A stretch of 64,000 bases of DNA from Paenibacillus polymyxa (GCF_001719045.1 NZ_CP015423.1:1882001-1946000), one strand, 5' to 3'. Shown: positions 43,870 to 52,752, counted from the stretch's first letter. Notes: a model not told the origin generated them from the letters alone. Made by a program: numbers and translations.

Positions 43870-44451
43870 CTATTTACGTACAAAAGGTTCGATATGCACT
43901 CCCTGCGGCAGCTTATGCGGATCTTCCGGGTTGATACGGTCATAGAACATAATGCCGTCCAAATGGTCCATTTCATGCTGCACTACAACCGCTGCATAAC
44001 CTTTGAAAGTCAATAGCTCCTGTGTTCCGTCTGGTAAAGTGGCCTTAATACGAATTTTTTCGTAACGCGGTACATATCCGGCTACGTACCGATCTACAGA
44101 CAAGCACCCCTCACCCTGTTCCAAATAAATCATGGACGTGGAGTGACTGACCAGCTTCGGATTAAACAATGCATACTCTACCGTTTTGTCCCCATCTTTA
44201 TAATAAATAGCGCACATTCTTTTGTTCAGACCTACCTGATTCGCAGATAACCCCACACCCGGGCGCAGCTCATAACGGGTAGCCAGCTCTTCATTTTGGC
44301 TATTTTTCAGATAATCCAGCATCCATTGCATCTGTTGCAGGTCCTCTTCAGACAGCGGCAGGCATACCGGCTCAACCTTTGTGCGCAAAATCGGTTCCCC
44401 TTCACGCACGATATCCTTCGTGAGAAGCATGTCCATCGATTGATTACTCAT
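43870..44451 (-). CDS. def: Peptide deformylase
   Basis: A 193-residue metallo-enzyme that removes the N-formyl group from nascent proteins. All three family motifs are present: GVGLSANQVG, EGCLSV (metal Cys) and QHEMDHLDGIMF (two metal His and the catalytic Glu). The insertion length fits type II deformylases of Gram-positive bacteria. GAGG lies 7 nt before the ATG at 44451. It stands alone, without fmt, so it may be a second deformylase copy like B. subtilis YkrB. Confidence 0.95.
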   Translation of the reverse strand: MSNQSMDMLLTKDIVREGEPILRTKVEPVCLPLSEEDLQQMQWMLDYLKNSQNEELATRYELRPGVGLSANQVGLNKRMCAIYYKDGDKTVEYALFNPKLVSHSTSMIYLEQGEGCLSVDRYVAGYVPRYEKIRIKATLPDGTQELLTFKGYAAVVVQHEMDHLDGIMFYDRINPEDPHKLPQGVHIEPFVRK

Positions 44452-44750
44452 TCGTCAGCCTCGATTCATTTAAATAAATATACTTTCATGTTATTCTTCA
44501 AAAGTTAGGGAGTTCCCAATATTCCTACAAGTTTTATCCCATAAATTATATCTATTCATGAAATGAATTGTCAAAATGAAGCGGTATTTAAGCCATTAAA
44601 TATTCATTGCCTTAATGGTTTATCTAATTAACAATTATACTGATGCTCTATATATCCTTAAACGAAAAACCCCCTTAACCAATGAAGTGGTCAGGAGATT
44701 TTTTGCCGTTATCATACCTTTGAAATTAATCTACGTATCTTTTCTTACTA
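44452..44750. other. A+T-rich intergenic region between def and the polysaccharide operon
   Basis: 299 nt. It contains the terminator of the polysaccharide operon at 44665-44705 and must hold the def promoter. Many A+T runs but no single convincing -35/-10 pair. No RNA structure beyond the terminator is evident. Confidence 0.6.
44665..44705. terminator. Terminator of the surface-polysaccharide operon
   Basis: A mismatched stem (CCCCCTTAACCA with TGGTCAGGAG) is flanked by AAAAA and TTTTTT, which gives a T run on both strands. It lies 46 nt after the pyruvyl transferase stop. Confidence 0.7.
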
Positions 44751-45725
44751 TTAAGATGGCTGCTCCAACGCACTTGGAGCTTCACTAAACAGCTGCGCCT
44801 TTGGATTCGGCTGTGTCCAGGTATTATAATATTGCGAGTTCTTGCCGTAGGAGTTGTCAATGACAACGTGCGGCATATCAAGCAGACAGGCCAGAATGTG
44901 ACCATGCAGCCGTGAAGTGCGAACCTCTCGATAAGAGCTGAACAGCGTAACCGCTTTGTTCATGAGATGGTCTGTATACTTGTACCAGAATGTACGCGTA
45001 GGCAACGGGCCACCAATTTTCTTATCCAGTCGATAAAACTTCTGGAAATAGACAATTCCCTTCACTTCCAGCGGAGTGAACAAAGTATCCCAGTCCAGCC
45101 GGTGAGCGGCATCTGCCTCGTCATCGAACTTCTTTTGTCCACCCACCGTTTCAATATCAGTCCGCAGGAAATACAATACATCCTTCACGGTTTCCGTAGT
45201 CGGCTTCAATGGCCAGAGCTGGTGTGCCATATCAGGACATAGTGTGATACTGCACTGGTTCAGCTTGTCCTTAGCCCACTGATAAGAGCGAGTATCCCGC
45301 ACAAACATATGTAGATCCGGATGAGCATTGAACAAGGCAGCGACTTCATTAGCCTTCTGTTCAGATTGAAAGTGGATCGTCTGCGGCATAATCACAATTC
45401 GGTGGTTAGGGAAATCGCGAACGATGCGTTCTCGCAAATTTTGGTGATTTGAATAGAGATCGCCGAAGTTGCCGCCGCCGTGGCACACGATAATCCAGTC
45501 ACCCGGAATTTGGAGCCGATCGGGAATATCCATAGCGCTATAACGGGCACGGACACGTATGCCATTATCCTTGAAGAACGCTTCAGTGCCTTTCATGATG
45601 AGTACATCCCCACCGTTATTATAGACGGGATAATCGACATAAATGATATTCGAACCTTGGGGGACTACGTCGAGAATGACGCTCAGCTTATTTTTCAGTT
45701 TAGCCATGGGATGCAAATTCGGCAT
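44751..45725 (-). CDS. EpsO-like polysaccharide pyruvyl transferase
   Basis: A 324-residue enzyme that would place a pyruvate ketal on a sugar of a surface polysaccharide. The N-terminal segment IIYVDYPVYNNGGDVLIMKG with GTEAFFKDNGI, the middle VCHGGGNFGDLY and the C-terminal TSRLHGHILACLL with IDNSYGKNSQYYNTW closely follow B. subtilis EpsO (YvfF) as I remember it. The ATG at 45725 lies 9 nt after AAGGGAG and overlaps the flippase gene by 26 nt. An internal ATG at 45707 has no ribosome site. Pyruvylation adds negative charge to the polymer. Confidence 0.9.
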   Translation of the reverse strand: MPNLHPMAKLKNKLSVILDVVPQGSNIIYVDYPVYNNGGDVLIMKGTEAFFKDNGIRVRARYSAMDIPDRLQIPGDWIIVCHGGGNFGDLYSNHQNLRERIVRDFPNHRIVIMPQTIHFQSEQKANEVAALFNAHPDLHMFVRDTRSYQWAKDKLNQCSITLCPDMAHQLWPLKPTTETVKDVLYFLRTDIETVGGQKKFDDEADAAHRLDWDTLFTPLEVKGIVYFQKFYRLDKKIGGPLPTRTFWYKYTDHLMNKAVTLFSSYREVRTSRLHGHILACLLDMPHVVIDNSYGKNSQYYNTWTQPNPKAQLFSEAPSALEQPS

Positions 45726-47079
45726 CTTTCAGTTCTCCCTTCCTGCGCTTCTTTTGTATAGTCTGAATGACAAATGTAATATCATTTTTATCAAAAATGA
45801 TCCGTGATAGCGGAACATTGAAAAACATCGGGAATGAGAACAGTGAGAACGCCAATCGTACACAAGCGCCCACAAGCAAAGCAATCGCAATGCCGTCCAG
45901 ACCGAAGATCGGTGTACAAATAAAAAATAGACCGACGGTGATCGCATAGGCTACAATTTGCCGGAACAATACCAGTCCCGGACGTCCCAGCGCGTTAAAG
46001 GCCGAAGCCAGAATCCATGAGCCGCCACCAATGATACATTCCAGTGACAGCAGATAGAACGTTAGCGATGCTTCCAGGAAAGCGGGGCCGTACAGCAAAC
46101 CCAGCATGTATCGTCCAATGAAGAGAGCAGGCACAATGACGATTAGCATCGCAGCCATAGAGATGCGAAAAGCACGTCCTACCGTTTCGACAATCTTGCT
46201 ATGCTCCATCCCCGTCACTTTTGGAAAGGTAACGTTAGTGACGGCATTTTGCACCACATTGAACACACGAGACAAGGCGTAGACGACAGAGTACAGGCCG
46301 AACGCTTTGGGTGATAGCAGCGCCACTATAACGATTTTGTCCGTTTGTGTGGACAGCGTCCCCATCAGCTCCATCCCGTAAACCCTCGCTCCATAGCTAT
46401 AATAAGGACGAAGCACTTGGCGGCTGGTAAATGGACGGAAAGCACGCACATTCATATACTTGCGCAAACGGAGGAACGCCCACACTAGTGCAAGGAAACT
46501 CGCGGCAAAATTCACTGCCCCAGCCAGCTGCACATTGAGCAAGCCCATCAGCCACAGTGTCACCAGACCGATGAAATTCAGTAACGGGTAGTAAAACAAC
46601 AGACCATTATATACGCTAAACCGATCCAGTCCTTGCGACAATGCTGTCGTCAGCGCTGTAAGCACTGCCAGTGGTATGGCTGCCGCACAATAAAGCTGGG
46701 ACAGTTGGATGATGTCCGCACCATAACCATTCAGCCACAGCGGCATGCATATCCAGGCCACAGCCCCTGCCAACAAGCTGGCAGGCAACTGAATCCAGAG
46801 CGACAACGCCAGCAGTTCTTCCGTCGTGCCTGTTTTCTTCTTGATGTTGTAAATTAACGACGTTGGTAATCCGAAGCTCAACACACTGCCGATCAGCGTA
46901 GGCCAGAACAGAACTGCCGCCAGTTCTCCTTTCCCCTCTACTCCGAGCATACGTGCGGTCAGGATGGAAGTCAGGGTCGTGACGATTAGCACAAAAAAAT
47001 TGTTAAAGCTCGTGCGCATGATCGTTTTAGCGAGACTGTCACCCGTGAATACTTTCCTTGCTGCTGTCCATGTGCTCAT
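45700..47079 (-). CDS. Wzx-type polysaccharide flippase
   Basis: A 459-residue MATE/MVF-superfamily membrane protein with about 12-14 helices. The N-terminal part FFVLIVTTLTSILTARMLG and the following KGELAAVLFWPTLIGSVLSFG follow oligosaccharide flippases, which move lipid-linked repeat units across the membrane. It lies between the two GT2 genes and the pyruvyl transferase gene in one transcription unit. No Wzy-type polymerase gene is present in the operon. Confidence 0.88.
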   Translation of the reverse strand: MSTWTAARKVFTGDSLAKTIMRTSFNNFFVLIVTTLTSILTARMLGVEGKGELAAVLFWPTLIGSVLSFGLPTSLIYNIKKKTGTTEELLALSLWIQLPASLLAGAVAWICMPLWLNGYGADIIQLSQLYCAAAIPLAVLTALTTALSQGLDRFSVYNGLLFYYPLLNFIGLVTLWLMGLLNVQLAGAVNFAASFLALVWAFLRLRKYMNVRAFRPFTSRQVLRPYYSYGARVYGMELMGTLSTQTDKIVIVALLSPKAFGLYSVVYALSRVFNVVQNAVTNVTFPKVTGMEHSKIVETVGRAFRISMAAMLIVIVPALFIGRYMLGLLYGPAFLEASLTFYLLSLECIIGGGSWILASAFNALGRPGLVLFRQIVAYAITVGLFFICTPIFGLDGIAIALLVGACVRLAFSLFSFPMFFNVPLSRIIFDKNDITFVIQTIQKKRRKGELKDAEFASHG

Positions 47080-47151
47080 GTTACGTCCAACTCCTGTTCC
47101 TTATTAAGCCTCTCGTCTCTATGCTCAATCGCGTCTTATGACGCACCTCCA

Positions 47152-48105
47152 TCAGCCTACCGTTTTTTTGGAATTACGTTCAGGCAACTGTCCCCCGCCA
47201 ACAGGCTCCTTCGGACTTGAAAAGATCGCTTTCAGCGCTCTTCTATAGCCTTGAATGGCAGTATGATTTTTCTTGGGCTTTTCTCTCAAAATCTGATACA
47301 ACGTCGTCCAGTATAGTGCTGCATAACCGATCGGCCCAGATCCCTCTTCACGCAGGAGATGAATATGATTCATCACCCGCATATAAGTAACCTGCTCCAT
47401 ATTGTCGCGTGAGGACGGCGATTCGTGATGAAGCAGCGTAAGCGCCGGGTTAATGTACAATGGGCCGCTTTTCATCGCGATGCGCGAAAGTAACAAATCC
47501 TCGCCTACGCTATAGCTTTGCAACCAAGATACCGGCTCCAGACCGCGAATCGCTTCACGACGAAATGACATATTACAGCCATGGAAAAACTGGGTTCTAA
47601 ACGTCTTCTTGGCCTTATGCCAGTTATACATCGAGCCGGACTGACCGCTGAGGGATAGCCTTCCTTTGGACAAAGACTGCTGGAATGACAGCAAGCATCG
47701 AATTGTTCCCATGAAGCTGTTACTCATTCCCTGTGCGATACCGCCGACACCAGCGGCCTGCGGGTAAGCCTCATAGGTACGCATCAACTCATTCAAGTAG
47801 TTGCTCGGCAGCTCAACGTCATCGTCAAGGAACAAAATGATGTCACCCTGCGCAAGTTCAGCTGTCTTTACACGAGATAACCATAATCCCGGCTGCTCCT
47901 TGCGATGATATCGGTAGGTAATTCCCGCTCTGCCTAACTGACGCTCATAACGTTCCAGCACATGCTTTGGCAGTTCTCCGTCGTCAATAATCCATAGCTC
48001 GGTTTCACATGCCTCCGGTGCTCCCCCGATGGCAATTGAATTGATGCATCGGGTCAGATCATCAACCCGATTTCGGGTGCACAGAGCAATGGACAAGCTT
48101 AACAT
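47152..48105 (-). CDS. GT2 glycosyltransferase, second copy
   Basis: A 317-residue family 2 glycosyltransferase with GT-A fold. The nucleotide-binding opening SIALCTRNRVDDLTRCINSI, the acidic metal motif FLDDDVELP and the acceptor-side FFHGCNMSFRREAIRGL are visible. The C-terminal part LTLLHHESPSSRDN parallels the neighbour at 48145-49086. Two ATG codons in a row (48108, 48105) follow AGGGGG; the second has the better spacing. The transferred sugar cannot be told. Confidence 0.88.
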   Translation of the reverse strand: MLSLSIALCTRNRVDDLTRCINSIAIGGAPEACETELWIIDDGELPKHVLERYERQLGRAGITYRYHRKEQPGLWLSRVKTAELAQGDIILFLDDDVELPSNYLNELMRTYEAYPQAAGVGGIAQGMSNSFMGTIRCLLSFQQSLSKGRLSLSGQSGSMYNWHKAKKTFRTQFFHGCNMSFRREAIRGLEPVSWLQSYSVGEDLLLSRIAMKSGPLYINPALTLLHHESPSSRDNMEQVTYMRVMNHIHLLREEGSGPIGYAALYWTTLYQILREKPKKNHTAIQGYRRALKAIFSSPKEPVGGGQLPERNSKKTVG

Positions 48106-48144
48106 CATACTCCCCCTTTATCCTGTCAATGTGTATAAAACGGA

Positions 48145-49086
48145 TTACTGAACCGCCGGGCCTAAATATTCGTTATATTTTTGCTTGCGCGGGTTCAGAA
48201 TGAACAACACCCCCTGCTTGTATCCATCTGCGGCATTAAAATTACGACGCAGCGTTTCTTTGAGCATCAAGTAGGATAAGGTCCATAAAAGGGCTCCATA
48301 CTGAATCACTCCAGCCTTTTTCAAGGCAAGAAAATAATAGTGGTTAATCGCTGTTGCCTTGGCTACTTTGCCCGCCTTATCGCGCGAGCTTGGAGATTCA
48401 TGATGAATGATGGTTAAGTCAGGATTGATAACTAATTTGCCGTAACGGCTCGCCAACTGGCACATGTACAAATCGTCAGCCACGGCATAACTGGTCATCC
48501 ACGGATACGGCTTCATGTCCCGAAGCGCATCCCTCCGAAATGACATATTGCAGCCATGGAAAAATTCTGTATCGAAAACCTCCGTTGCTTCGCCCCAACG
48601 CAGCAAAGAACCTGCCAGACTACTAGGCGAGAGCTTGCCGAGGGATGAAGACATCTGAAATGTCAAAACGCCCAGCAGCTTTCCTGCCCGGCTCGAATGT
48701 AATCCCTTTGCAATCCCTCCAACACCCACAATCGTTTCATCCTGATCATAGGTATCGAGCAAGCGCCGGATATAGAGTTTATCGTCCAGTTCTGCATCAT
48801 CGTCAAAATACAGCACAATATCATACCGCACAAGGGACAAGGCCTCATAGCGGGATAACCAAACGCCGGGACGACTTTTTTTATAATATTTCAAAACGCT
48901 TTGAGGCAATCCGGATACCATGTGACGGTACTGCTCGATCTGTTGGTCGGAAATATCGCCGTCATCAACAATCAGCAGTTCTACAGCCGTATGCTCCAAT
49001 TGCTGCTGTACTGCAATAGATTGTATACAGCGTGTCAGGTCTTCGATCCGGTTGCGGGTACAAATGATGATGGAGACATCGGACAT
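48145..49086 (-). CDS. GT2 glycosyltransferase, first copy
   Basis: A 313-residue GT-A glycosyltransferase and the first gene of the operon. It has SIIICTRNRIEDLTRCIQSI, the metal motif YFDDDAELD and FFHGCNMSFRRDALRDM, then LTIIHHESPSSRDK. Nearly every family block recurs at the same position in the next gene, so they are tandem paralogs that have diverged over much of their length. AGGAGG lies 7 nt before the ATG. A promoter is annotated at 49154-49182. Confidence 0.88.
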   Translation of the reverse strand: MSDVSIIICTRNRIEDLTRCIQSIAVQQQLEHTAVELLIVDDGDISDQQIEQYRHMVSGLPQSVLKYYKKSRPGVWLSRYEALSLVRYDIVLYFDDDAELDDKLYIRRLLDTYDQDETIVGVGGIAKGLHSSRAGKLLGVLTFQMSSSLGKLSPSSLAGSLLRWGEATEVFDTEFFHGCNMSFRRDALRDMKPYPWMTSYAVADDLYMCQLASRYGKLVINPDLTIIHHESPSSRDKAGKVAKATAINHYYFLALKKAGVIQYGALLWTLSYLMLKETLRRNFNAADGYKQGVLFILNPRKQKYNEYLGPAVQ

Positions 49087-49153
49087 GCCATTACCTCCTG
49101 TGTGTGTATCCAGATGCTTTGGAAGAGATATTCAAAGTTTTTCCAATTGCTGG

Positions 49154-49182
49154 ATTATATATGTTTATTGTATCTTTGACAG
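49154..49182 (-). promoter_or_regulatory. Promoter of the polysaccharide operon
   Basis: On the minus strand CTGTCA (49182-49177) and TATAAT (49159-49154) are 17 nt apart, about 70 nt upstream of the first GT2 start. Confidence 0.55.
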
Positions 49183-49251
49183 CGTTTTAGTGTATATACC
49201 TCTTTTGTATACTTTTTCAGTCTCCAAAAGGGTAGACAATCCTCTAAAAAG

Positions 49252-49287
49252 AGAAAAAAAATAGGATTGGCTTCTAGTGCCAATCCT
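49252..49287 (-). terminator. Terminator of the DUF1836 gene
   Basis: Perfect arms AGGATTGGC and GCCAATCCT close on 7 nt and are followed by ATTTTTTTTTCTC on the minus strand, just after the stop at 49291. Confidence 0.92.
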
Positions 49288-49290
49288 GAT

Positions 49291-50091
49291 TTACCCTTGG
49301 AAGTCCAGAAACAACGTCGCATTCACATACCTACGTGCCATGGACAAAAAATAACTATTTTGCACCGCTACTGCTGCCACCAGCAAAGTATTACGCACCG
49401 CTTCACACTGGTTAGGGGTCAAATGCTGTAAACGACTGGTGTATTGATCAGCCGCCTGAACCAGCAGCTCCTCTGTCGCACCTTCTTGACGCTGCTGTCC
49501 TGTAATGGAATTTCCGTTGTCCTTTGCATAGCCTGCTCCAGCAACATCGAGCATTTGGTCTCCATTCGCATCCAGCTCCTCAAACAAAGTTGAATAGGCA
49601 GCGTACAAATCGACCGGCTGAATCAGATCGTCCGTATCATCTTCGGGTTGTTGGAACAGGATATGAAATAGCTGACGGATGGATTCAAAATCAAGACATG
49701 ATTTTAAATCTTCCACAATGAGCAATATAGCTGCCTGGTTGACCGAGTATTTTTTGCCGATCTTCGGAGCGCCGAGAAATTCCTTGAAGTCACGTTTGAC
49801 CCAATTTTGCATAGAGGCCAGTGAGACATGGCTGTATTCGACCAGTTGACCCAGGGAAACGATCTCCTGTAGCGAAAAGGCTGCGCTGTGCTTACCCTTT
49901 ATAATTTTATCTAGCACAGGTGTCACGTCGGTGTATAAAAATGTCGGCATCGTGCTCCCGGAGCGGGCAAGATGGCTATGAGTGCGCCTCCAGGCGTCCT
50001 GAAGAACGGCAAAAGGCTGCAATTCGCGGCGACCTTCCATGGCCAGCAGCAAATGGGCCATATCACGACGAGTAAGGGTAAAAGACTCCAT
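49291..50091 (-). CDS. DUF1836-family protein with MerR-like region
   Basis: A 266-residue protein of the DUF1836 family, whose function is not established. Residues about 80-145 (VEYSHVSLASMQNWVKRD, then GKKYSVNQAAILLIVEDLKS and LDFESIRQLF) resemble the winged-helix pattern of MerR regulators. The remaining C-terminal part (150-266) is not recognised; it is helical and polar with a VRNTLLVAAVAVQNSYFL stretch. The start follows AGGGAGG. The gene is divergent from the CNNM-type transporter gene, and identical dyads lie directly after the -10 of both promoters. A regulator of this pair is therefore my reading, by inference. Confidence 0.85.
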   Translation of the reverse strand: MESFTLTRRDMAHLLLAMEGRRELQPFAVLQDAWRRTHSHLARSGSTMPTFLYTDVTPVLDKIIKGKHSAAFSLQEIVSLGQLVEYSHVSLASMQNWVKRDFKEFLGAPKIGKKYSVNQAAILLIVEDLKSCLDFESIRQLFHILFQQPEDDTDDLIQPVDLYAAYSTLFEELDANGDQMLDVAGAGYAKDNGNSITGQQRQEGATEELLVQAADQYTSRLQHLTPNQCEAVRNTLLVAAVAVQNSYFLSMARRYVNATLFLDFQG

Positions 50092-50117
50092 CTGCTTTCC
50101 TCCCTTTCTTACATTTC

Positions 50118-50162
50118 AAGTTCATTTGAACTCATCATACGCCCTCAAACTAGGCTTGTAAA
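50118..50162 (-). promoter_or_regulatory. Promoter and dyad of the DUF1836 gene
   Basis: On the minus strand TTTACA (50162-50157) and TATGAT (50139-50134) are 17 nt apart. Directly after the -10 lies the dyad AAGTTCA-TT-TGAACTC (50118-50133), with 6-bp perfect arms extended by one mismatched pair. Confidence 0.72.
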
Positions 50163-50249
50163 GCGAAGCAATGAGCCGTGCGGGTTCTATTATGCCTTAT
50201 TTTTCGTGTAAATTGGAGGTAGGTGACCTGCTACGATTCCATATGAACC

Positions 50250-50295
50250 TTGTATATTTCCTTTTAAGTTCTTAAAATAAGTTCAAGTGAACTTA
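50250..50295 (+). promoter_or_regulatory. Promoter and dyad of the CNNM-type transporter gene
   Basis: TTGTAT (50250-50255) and TAAAAT (50273-50278) are 17 nt apart. The dyad TAAGTTCA-AG-TGAACTTA (50278-50295) is a perfect 18-bp palindrome that begins at the last base of the -10. The architecture mirrors that of the divergent promoter. Confidence 0.75.
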
Positions 50296-50297
50296 AA

Positions 50298-51686
50298 ATG
50301 GAGTTCCTTAAAAAATTGAACGAAAAAGGGATGAGTGAAAATTATATGGGTATAGGTGTCAGTCTATTTTTGTTTGCGGTGTTGATTTTATTTAGTGCTT
50401 TCTTCGTGGCTACCGAGTTTGCGATTATTAAAATCCGTTCCAGCCGGGTCGATCAGCTGGTCGTGGAGAACCGTAAAAACGCACTGGCGCTACAAAAAGT
50501 CGTCAATAATCTGGACGGCTACCTGTCCGCCTGTCAGCTTGGTATTACGATTACAGCGTTGGGACTCGGCTGGCTCGGTGAACCGACCGTAGTCAAATTG
50601 CTGGAGCCTATCTTTCAACAGCTCAACATCAATGGGGATTTTTCACATATCCTGGCCTTTATTATTTCATTCGTCATTGTAACTTACCTGCACGTGGTGA
50701 TCGGTGAACTGGCTCCCAAAACATTGGCGATCCGCAAAGCGGAAGCTGTCAGTCTGTTAACCTCTCCAGTCATCGTGTGGTTTAACCGGATTATGTATCC
50801 GTTTATTTGGCTCCTTAACGGATCGGCCAATCGTCTGGTTCGTCTGTTTGGTCTTCAACCGGCTAGTGAGCATGAAGAAGCACACTCTCAGGAAGAAATT
50901 CAGATCATTTTGTCCGAAAGCGTGGAAAGTGGTAAGATCAATAACACCGAATATGGCTACGTAAATCGTATCTTTGCTTTTGACGAGACCGTTGCCAAAG
51001 AAATTATGGTGCCACGTACAGATATGGTATGCTTGTTTACGAATCGCTCGCTACAAGAAAACATGCTGACTATTCACGAAGAGCAGTATACCCGTTTTCC
51101 GGTGGCGACAGATAGCAAGGATCAGATCATTGGTATGATTAATACCAAACAGCTATTCCTTGAGTATGATCGCAATCCCGAGCTTGTTTTCGACAGCCTG
51201 ATTCAACCGATCTTGACCGTTCCGGAAGTTATCCCCGTCAACACGCTGCTGAAACGTATGCAGAAGGAGCAGGTTCATATTGCTCTCCTGGTCGATGAAT
51301 ACGGTGGAACCTCCGGCCTCATTACCATTGAGGACATTTTGGAGGAGATTGTTGGCGAAATTCGGGACGAATTCGATAAGGATGAACGGAAGGAAATCGA
51401 GAAACTGACGGAGAACAGTTATTTGATGGATGGTAAAGTGATGCTTTCCGATCTGAGTGATCTGACTGGCTTGACATTGGACAATGAAGACGTGGATACT
51501 GTCGGAGGGTGGGTGTATAGCCGGGTTCCGGAACCTAGACAGGGCAAGGAATTCATAGAAGATGATGTGAAATTTATCATTCGTGAAATGGGTAAAAATC
51601 GTATTCGTCGGGTGGAGATTATTTTACACCACACATCCCCCGCATCTGAATTGGAAGCAGAATCGGACACTTCTTCCCGGGAGTGA
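50298..51686 (+). CDS. CNNM/HlyC-CorC-family membrane protein with CBS pair
   Basis: A 462-residue member of the hemolysin C/CNNM (DUF21) family, linked to Mg(II) or Co(II) transport. The membrane domain lies at about residues 18-160, with ATEFAIIKIRSSRVDQLV and HVVIGELAPKTLAIRKAE as family marks. A CBS pair (about 220-340, VPRTDMVCLF and LVDEYGGTSGLITIEDILE) is followed by the CorC_HlyC domain. The start is uncertain: the ATG at 50298 has no ribosome site and would leave a leader of about 13 nt; later ATGs at 50331 and 50346 are possible. The family is well known but its transport activity in bacteria is debated. Confidence 0.92.
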   Translation: MEFLKKLNEKGMSENYMGIGVSLFLFAVLILFSAFFVATEFAIIKIRSSRVDQLVVENRKNALALQKVVNNLDGYLSACQLGITITALGLGWLGEPTVVKLLEPIFQQLNINGDFSHILAFIISFVIVTYLHVVIGELAPKTLAIRKAEAVSLLTSPVIVWFNRIMYPFIWLLNGSANRLVRLFGLQPASEHEEAHSQEEIQIILSESVESGKINNTEYGYVNRIFAFDETVAKEIMVPRTDMVCLFTNRSLQENMLTIHEEQYTRFPVATDSKDQIIGMINTKQLFLEYDRNPELVFDSLIQPILTVPEVIPVNTLLKRMQKEQVHIALLVDEYGGTSGLITIEDILEEIVGEIRDEFDKDERKEIEKLTENSYLMDGKVMLSDLSDLTGLTLDNEDVDTVGGWVYSRVPEPRQGKEFIEDDVKFIIREMGKNRIRRVEIILHHTSPASELEAESDTSSRE

Positions 51687-51757
51687 ACCGTGTGACCTGA
51701 GCGTTTATCTTTGCACTTGTGACACTTGCGTTCACTCCTACTGAAATGACATATTCC

Positions 51758-51787
51758 CAGGGCAAACGACTTAGGTCGTTTGCCCTG
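51758..51787 (+). promoter_or_regulatory. Hairpin just upstream of uppP
   Basis: A perfect 13-bp stem (CAGGGCAAACGAC with GTCGTTTGCCCTG) closes on TTAG and ends 9 nt before the uppP ribosome site AAGGAGG. No T run follows on either strand, so it is not a standard terminator. It may influence uppP translation or mRNA stability. Confidence 0.75.
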
Positions 51788-51813
51788 CACGCGTGTAAGG
51801 AGGAGCTAGTAAA

Positions 51814-52611
51814 GTGGATATTTTATCTTCTATTATTATGGGAATTATTGAAGGACTGACAGAGTTTTTGCCGGTCTCTTCGACGGGTCACATGATCCTC
51901 ACGGCTAATCTTCTAGGATTAAACACAGAGAATGATACGGTCAAAACGTTTGAGGTTATCGTGCAATTAGGTGCTGTGCTGGCGGTCGTCGTATTATACT
52001 GGCGCAGATTCCTGAGTCTGTTTGATTTCAGACGCAAAATCTCGAGTCAGCCACGTCTAAACCTGTTACATATTATTTTAGCCATGATCCCTGCGGGCCT
52101 GATTGGCGTACTGTTCCGTGATGTAATTAAGCAATACCTGTTTGGTCCTGAAACGGTTTTATACAGTTTGGTGATCGGGGGCCTGCTCATGATCGCAGCT
52201 GAAAAATTTCATCCGCCTATTAGATCATATACGCTGGATGAGATCACGTACAAACAAGCATTTACCATCGGTGTGTTCCAAGTCCTAGCTCTGTGGCCAG
52301 GCTTCTCCCGTTCAGGCTCAACCATGTCTGGGGGCCTATTCGCACGTGTAAGCCATACGGCAGCCGCGGAATTTACATTCCTCGTATCTGTTCCGATCAT
52401 GCTGGGTGCATCGGGTATTGATATGATCAAAAGTATGGATCATCTGTCTATGAGTGATTTTCCAGTGTTCGCGGCCGGCTTTATTACGGCCTTTATCGTC
52501 GGGATGCTGGCGATCAAAACATTCCTTGGTCTGCTCAAACGCTTGAGCCTGACTACGTTCGCCATTTACCGCTTCGTGCTGGCGGCTGTGTTCTTTTTCA
52601 TTATTTTATAA
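51814..52611 (+). CDS. uppP: Undecaprenyl-diphosphatase UppP (BacA)
   Basis: A 265-residue membrane phosphatase that recycles undecaprenyl diphosphate for cell-wall synthesis and gives bacitracin tolerance. The two conserved loops are visible: [17 protein letters not shown] with its Glu-rich motif and [20 protein letters not shown]. Start is GTG with AAGGAGG 10 nt upstream. It lies 127 nt behind the CNNM-type gene on the same strand, so it may be on the same transcript or have its own promoter. It ends at a strong hairpin (52649-52698). Confidence 0.96.
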   Translation: MDILSSIIMGIIEGLTEFLPVSSTGHMILTANLLGLNTENDTVKTFEVIVQLGAVLAVVVLYWRRFLSLFDFRRKISSQPRLNLLHIILAMIPAGLIGVLFRDVIKQYLFGPETVLYSLVIGGLLMIAAEKFHPPIRSYTLDEITYKQAFTIGVFQVLALWPGFSRSGSTMSGGLFARVSHTAAAEFTFLVSVPIMLGASGIDMIKSMDHLSMSDFPVFAAGFITAFIVGMLAIKTFLGLLKRLSLTTFAIYRFVLAAVFFFIIL

Positions 52612-52625
52612 GCCATTGTTTGGTG

Positions 52626-52646
52626 CCAATAACCAATAACCAATAA
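52626..52646. repeat. Three short tandem repeats CCAATAA
   Basis: CCAATAA occurs three times in a row just after uppP. It is short and looks like slippage-type sequence with no evident role. Confidence 0.6.
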
Positions 52647-52648
52647 CT

Positions 52649-52698
52649 AAAAAGGGATATCCATAGGGTCTGAATGATCAGCCTTGGATATCCCTTTT
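52649..52698. terminator. Bidirectional terminator after uppP
   Basis: Arms AAAAGGGATATCCA and TGGATATCCCTTTT pair over about 14 bp around a 22-nt loop and give a T run on both strands, for uppP and the convergent thioredoxin-like gene. Confidence 0.88.
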
Positions 52699-52752
52699 AC
52701 TATTTTGCGGAAAGGATAGATCGTACTGAACTATCCCTATCATGCGTTCTGA

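Noticed and set aside
52626..52646. CCAATAA tandem repeats as a possible CRISPR or iteron remnant
   Set aside because: Three 7-nt units without spacers and without cas or rep genes nearby.
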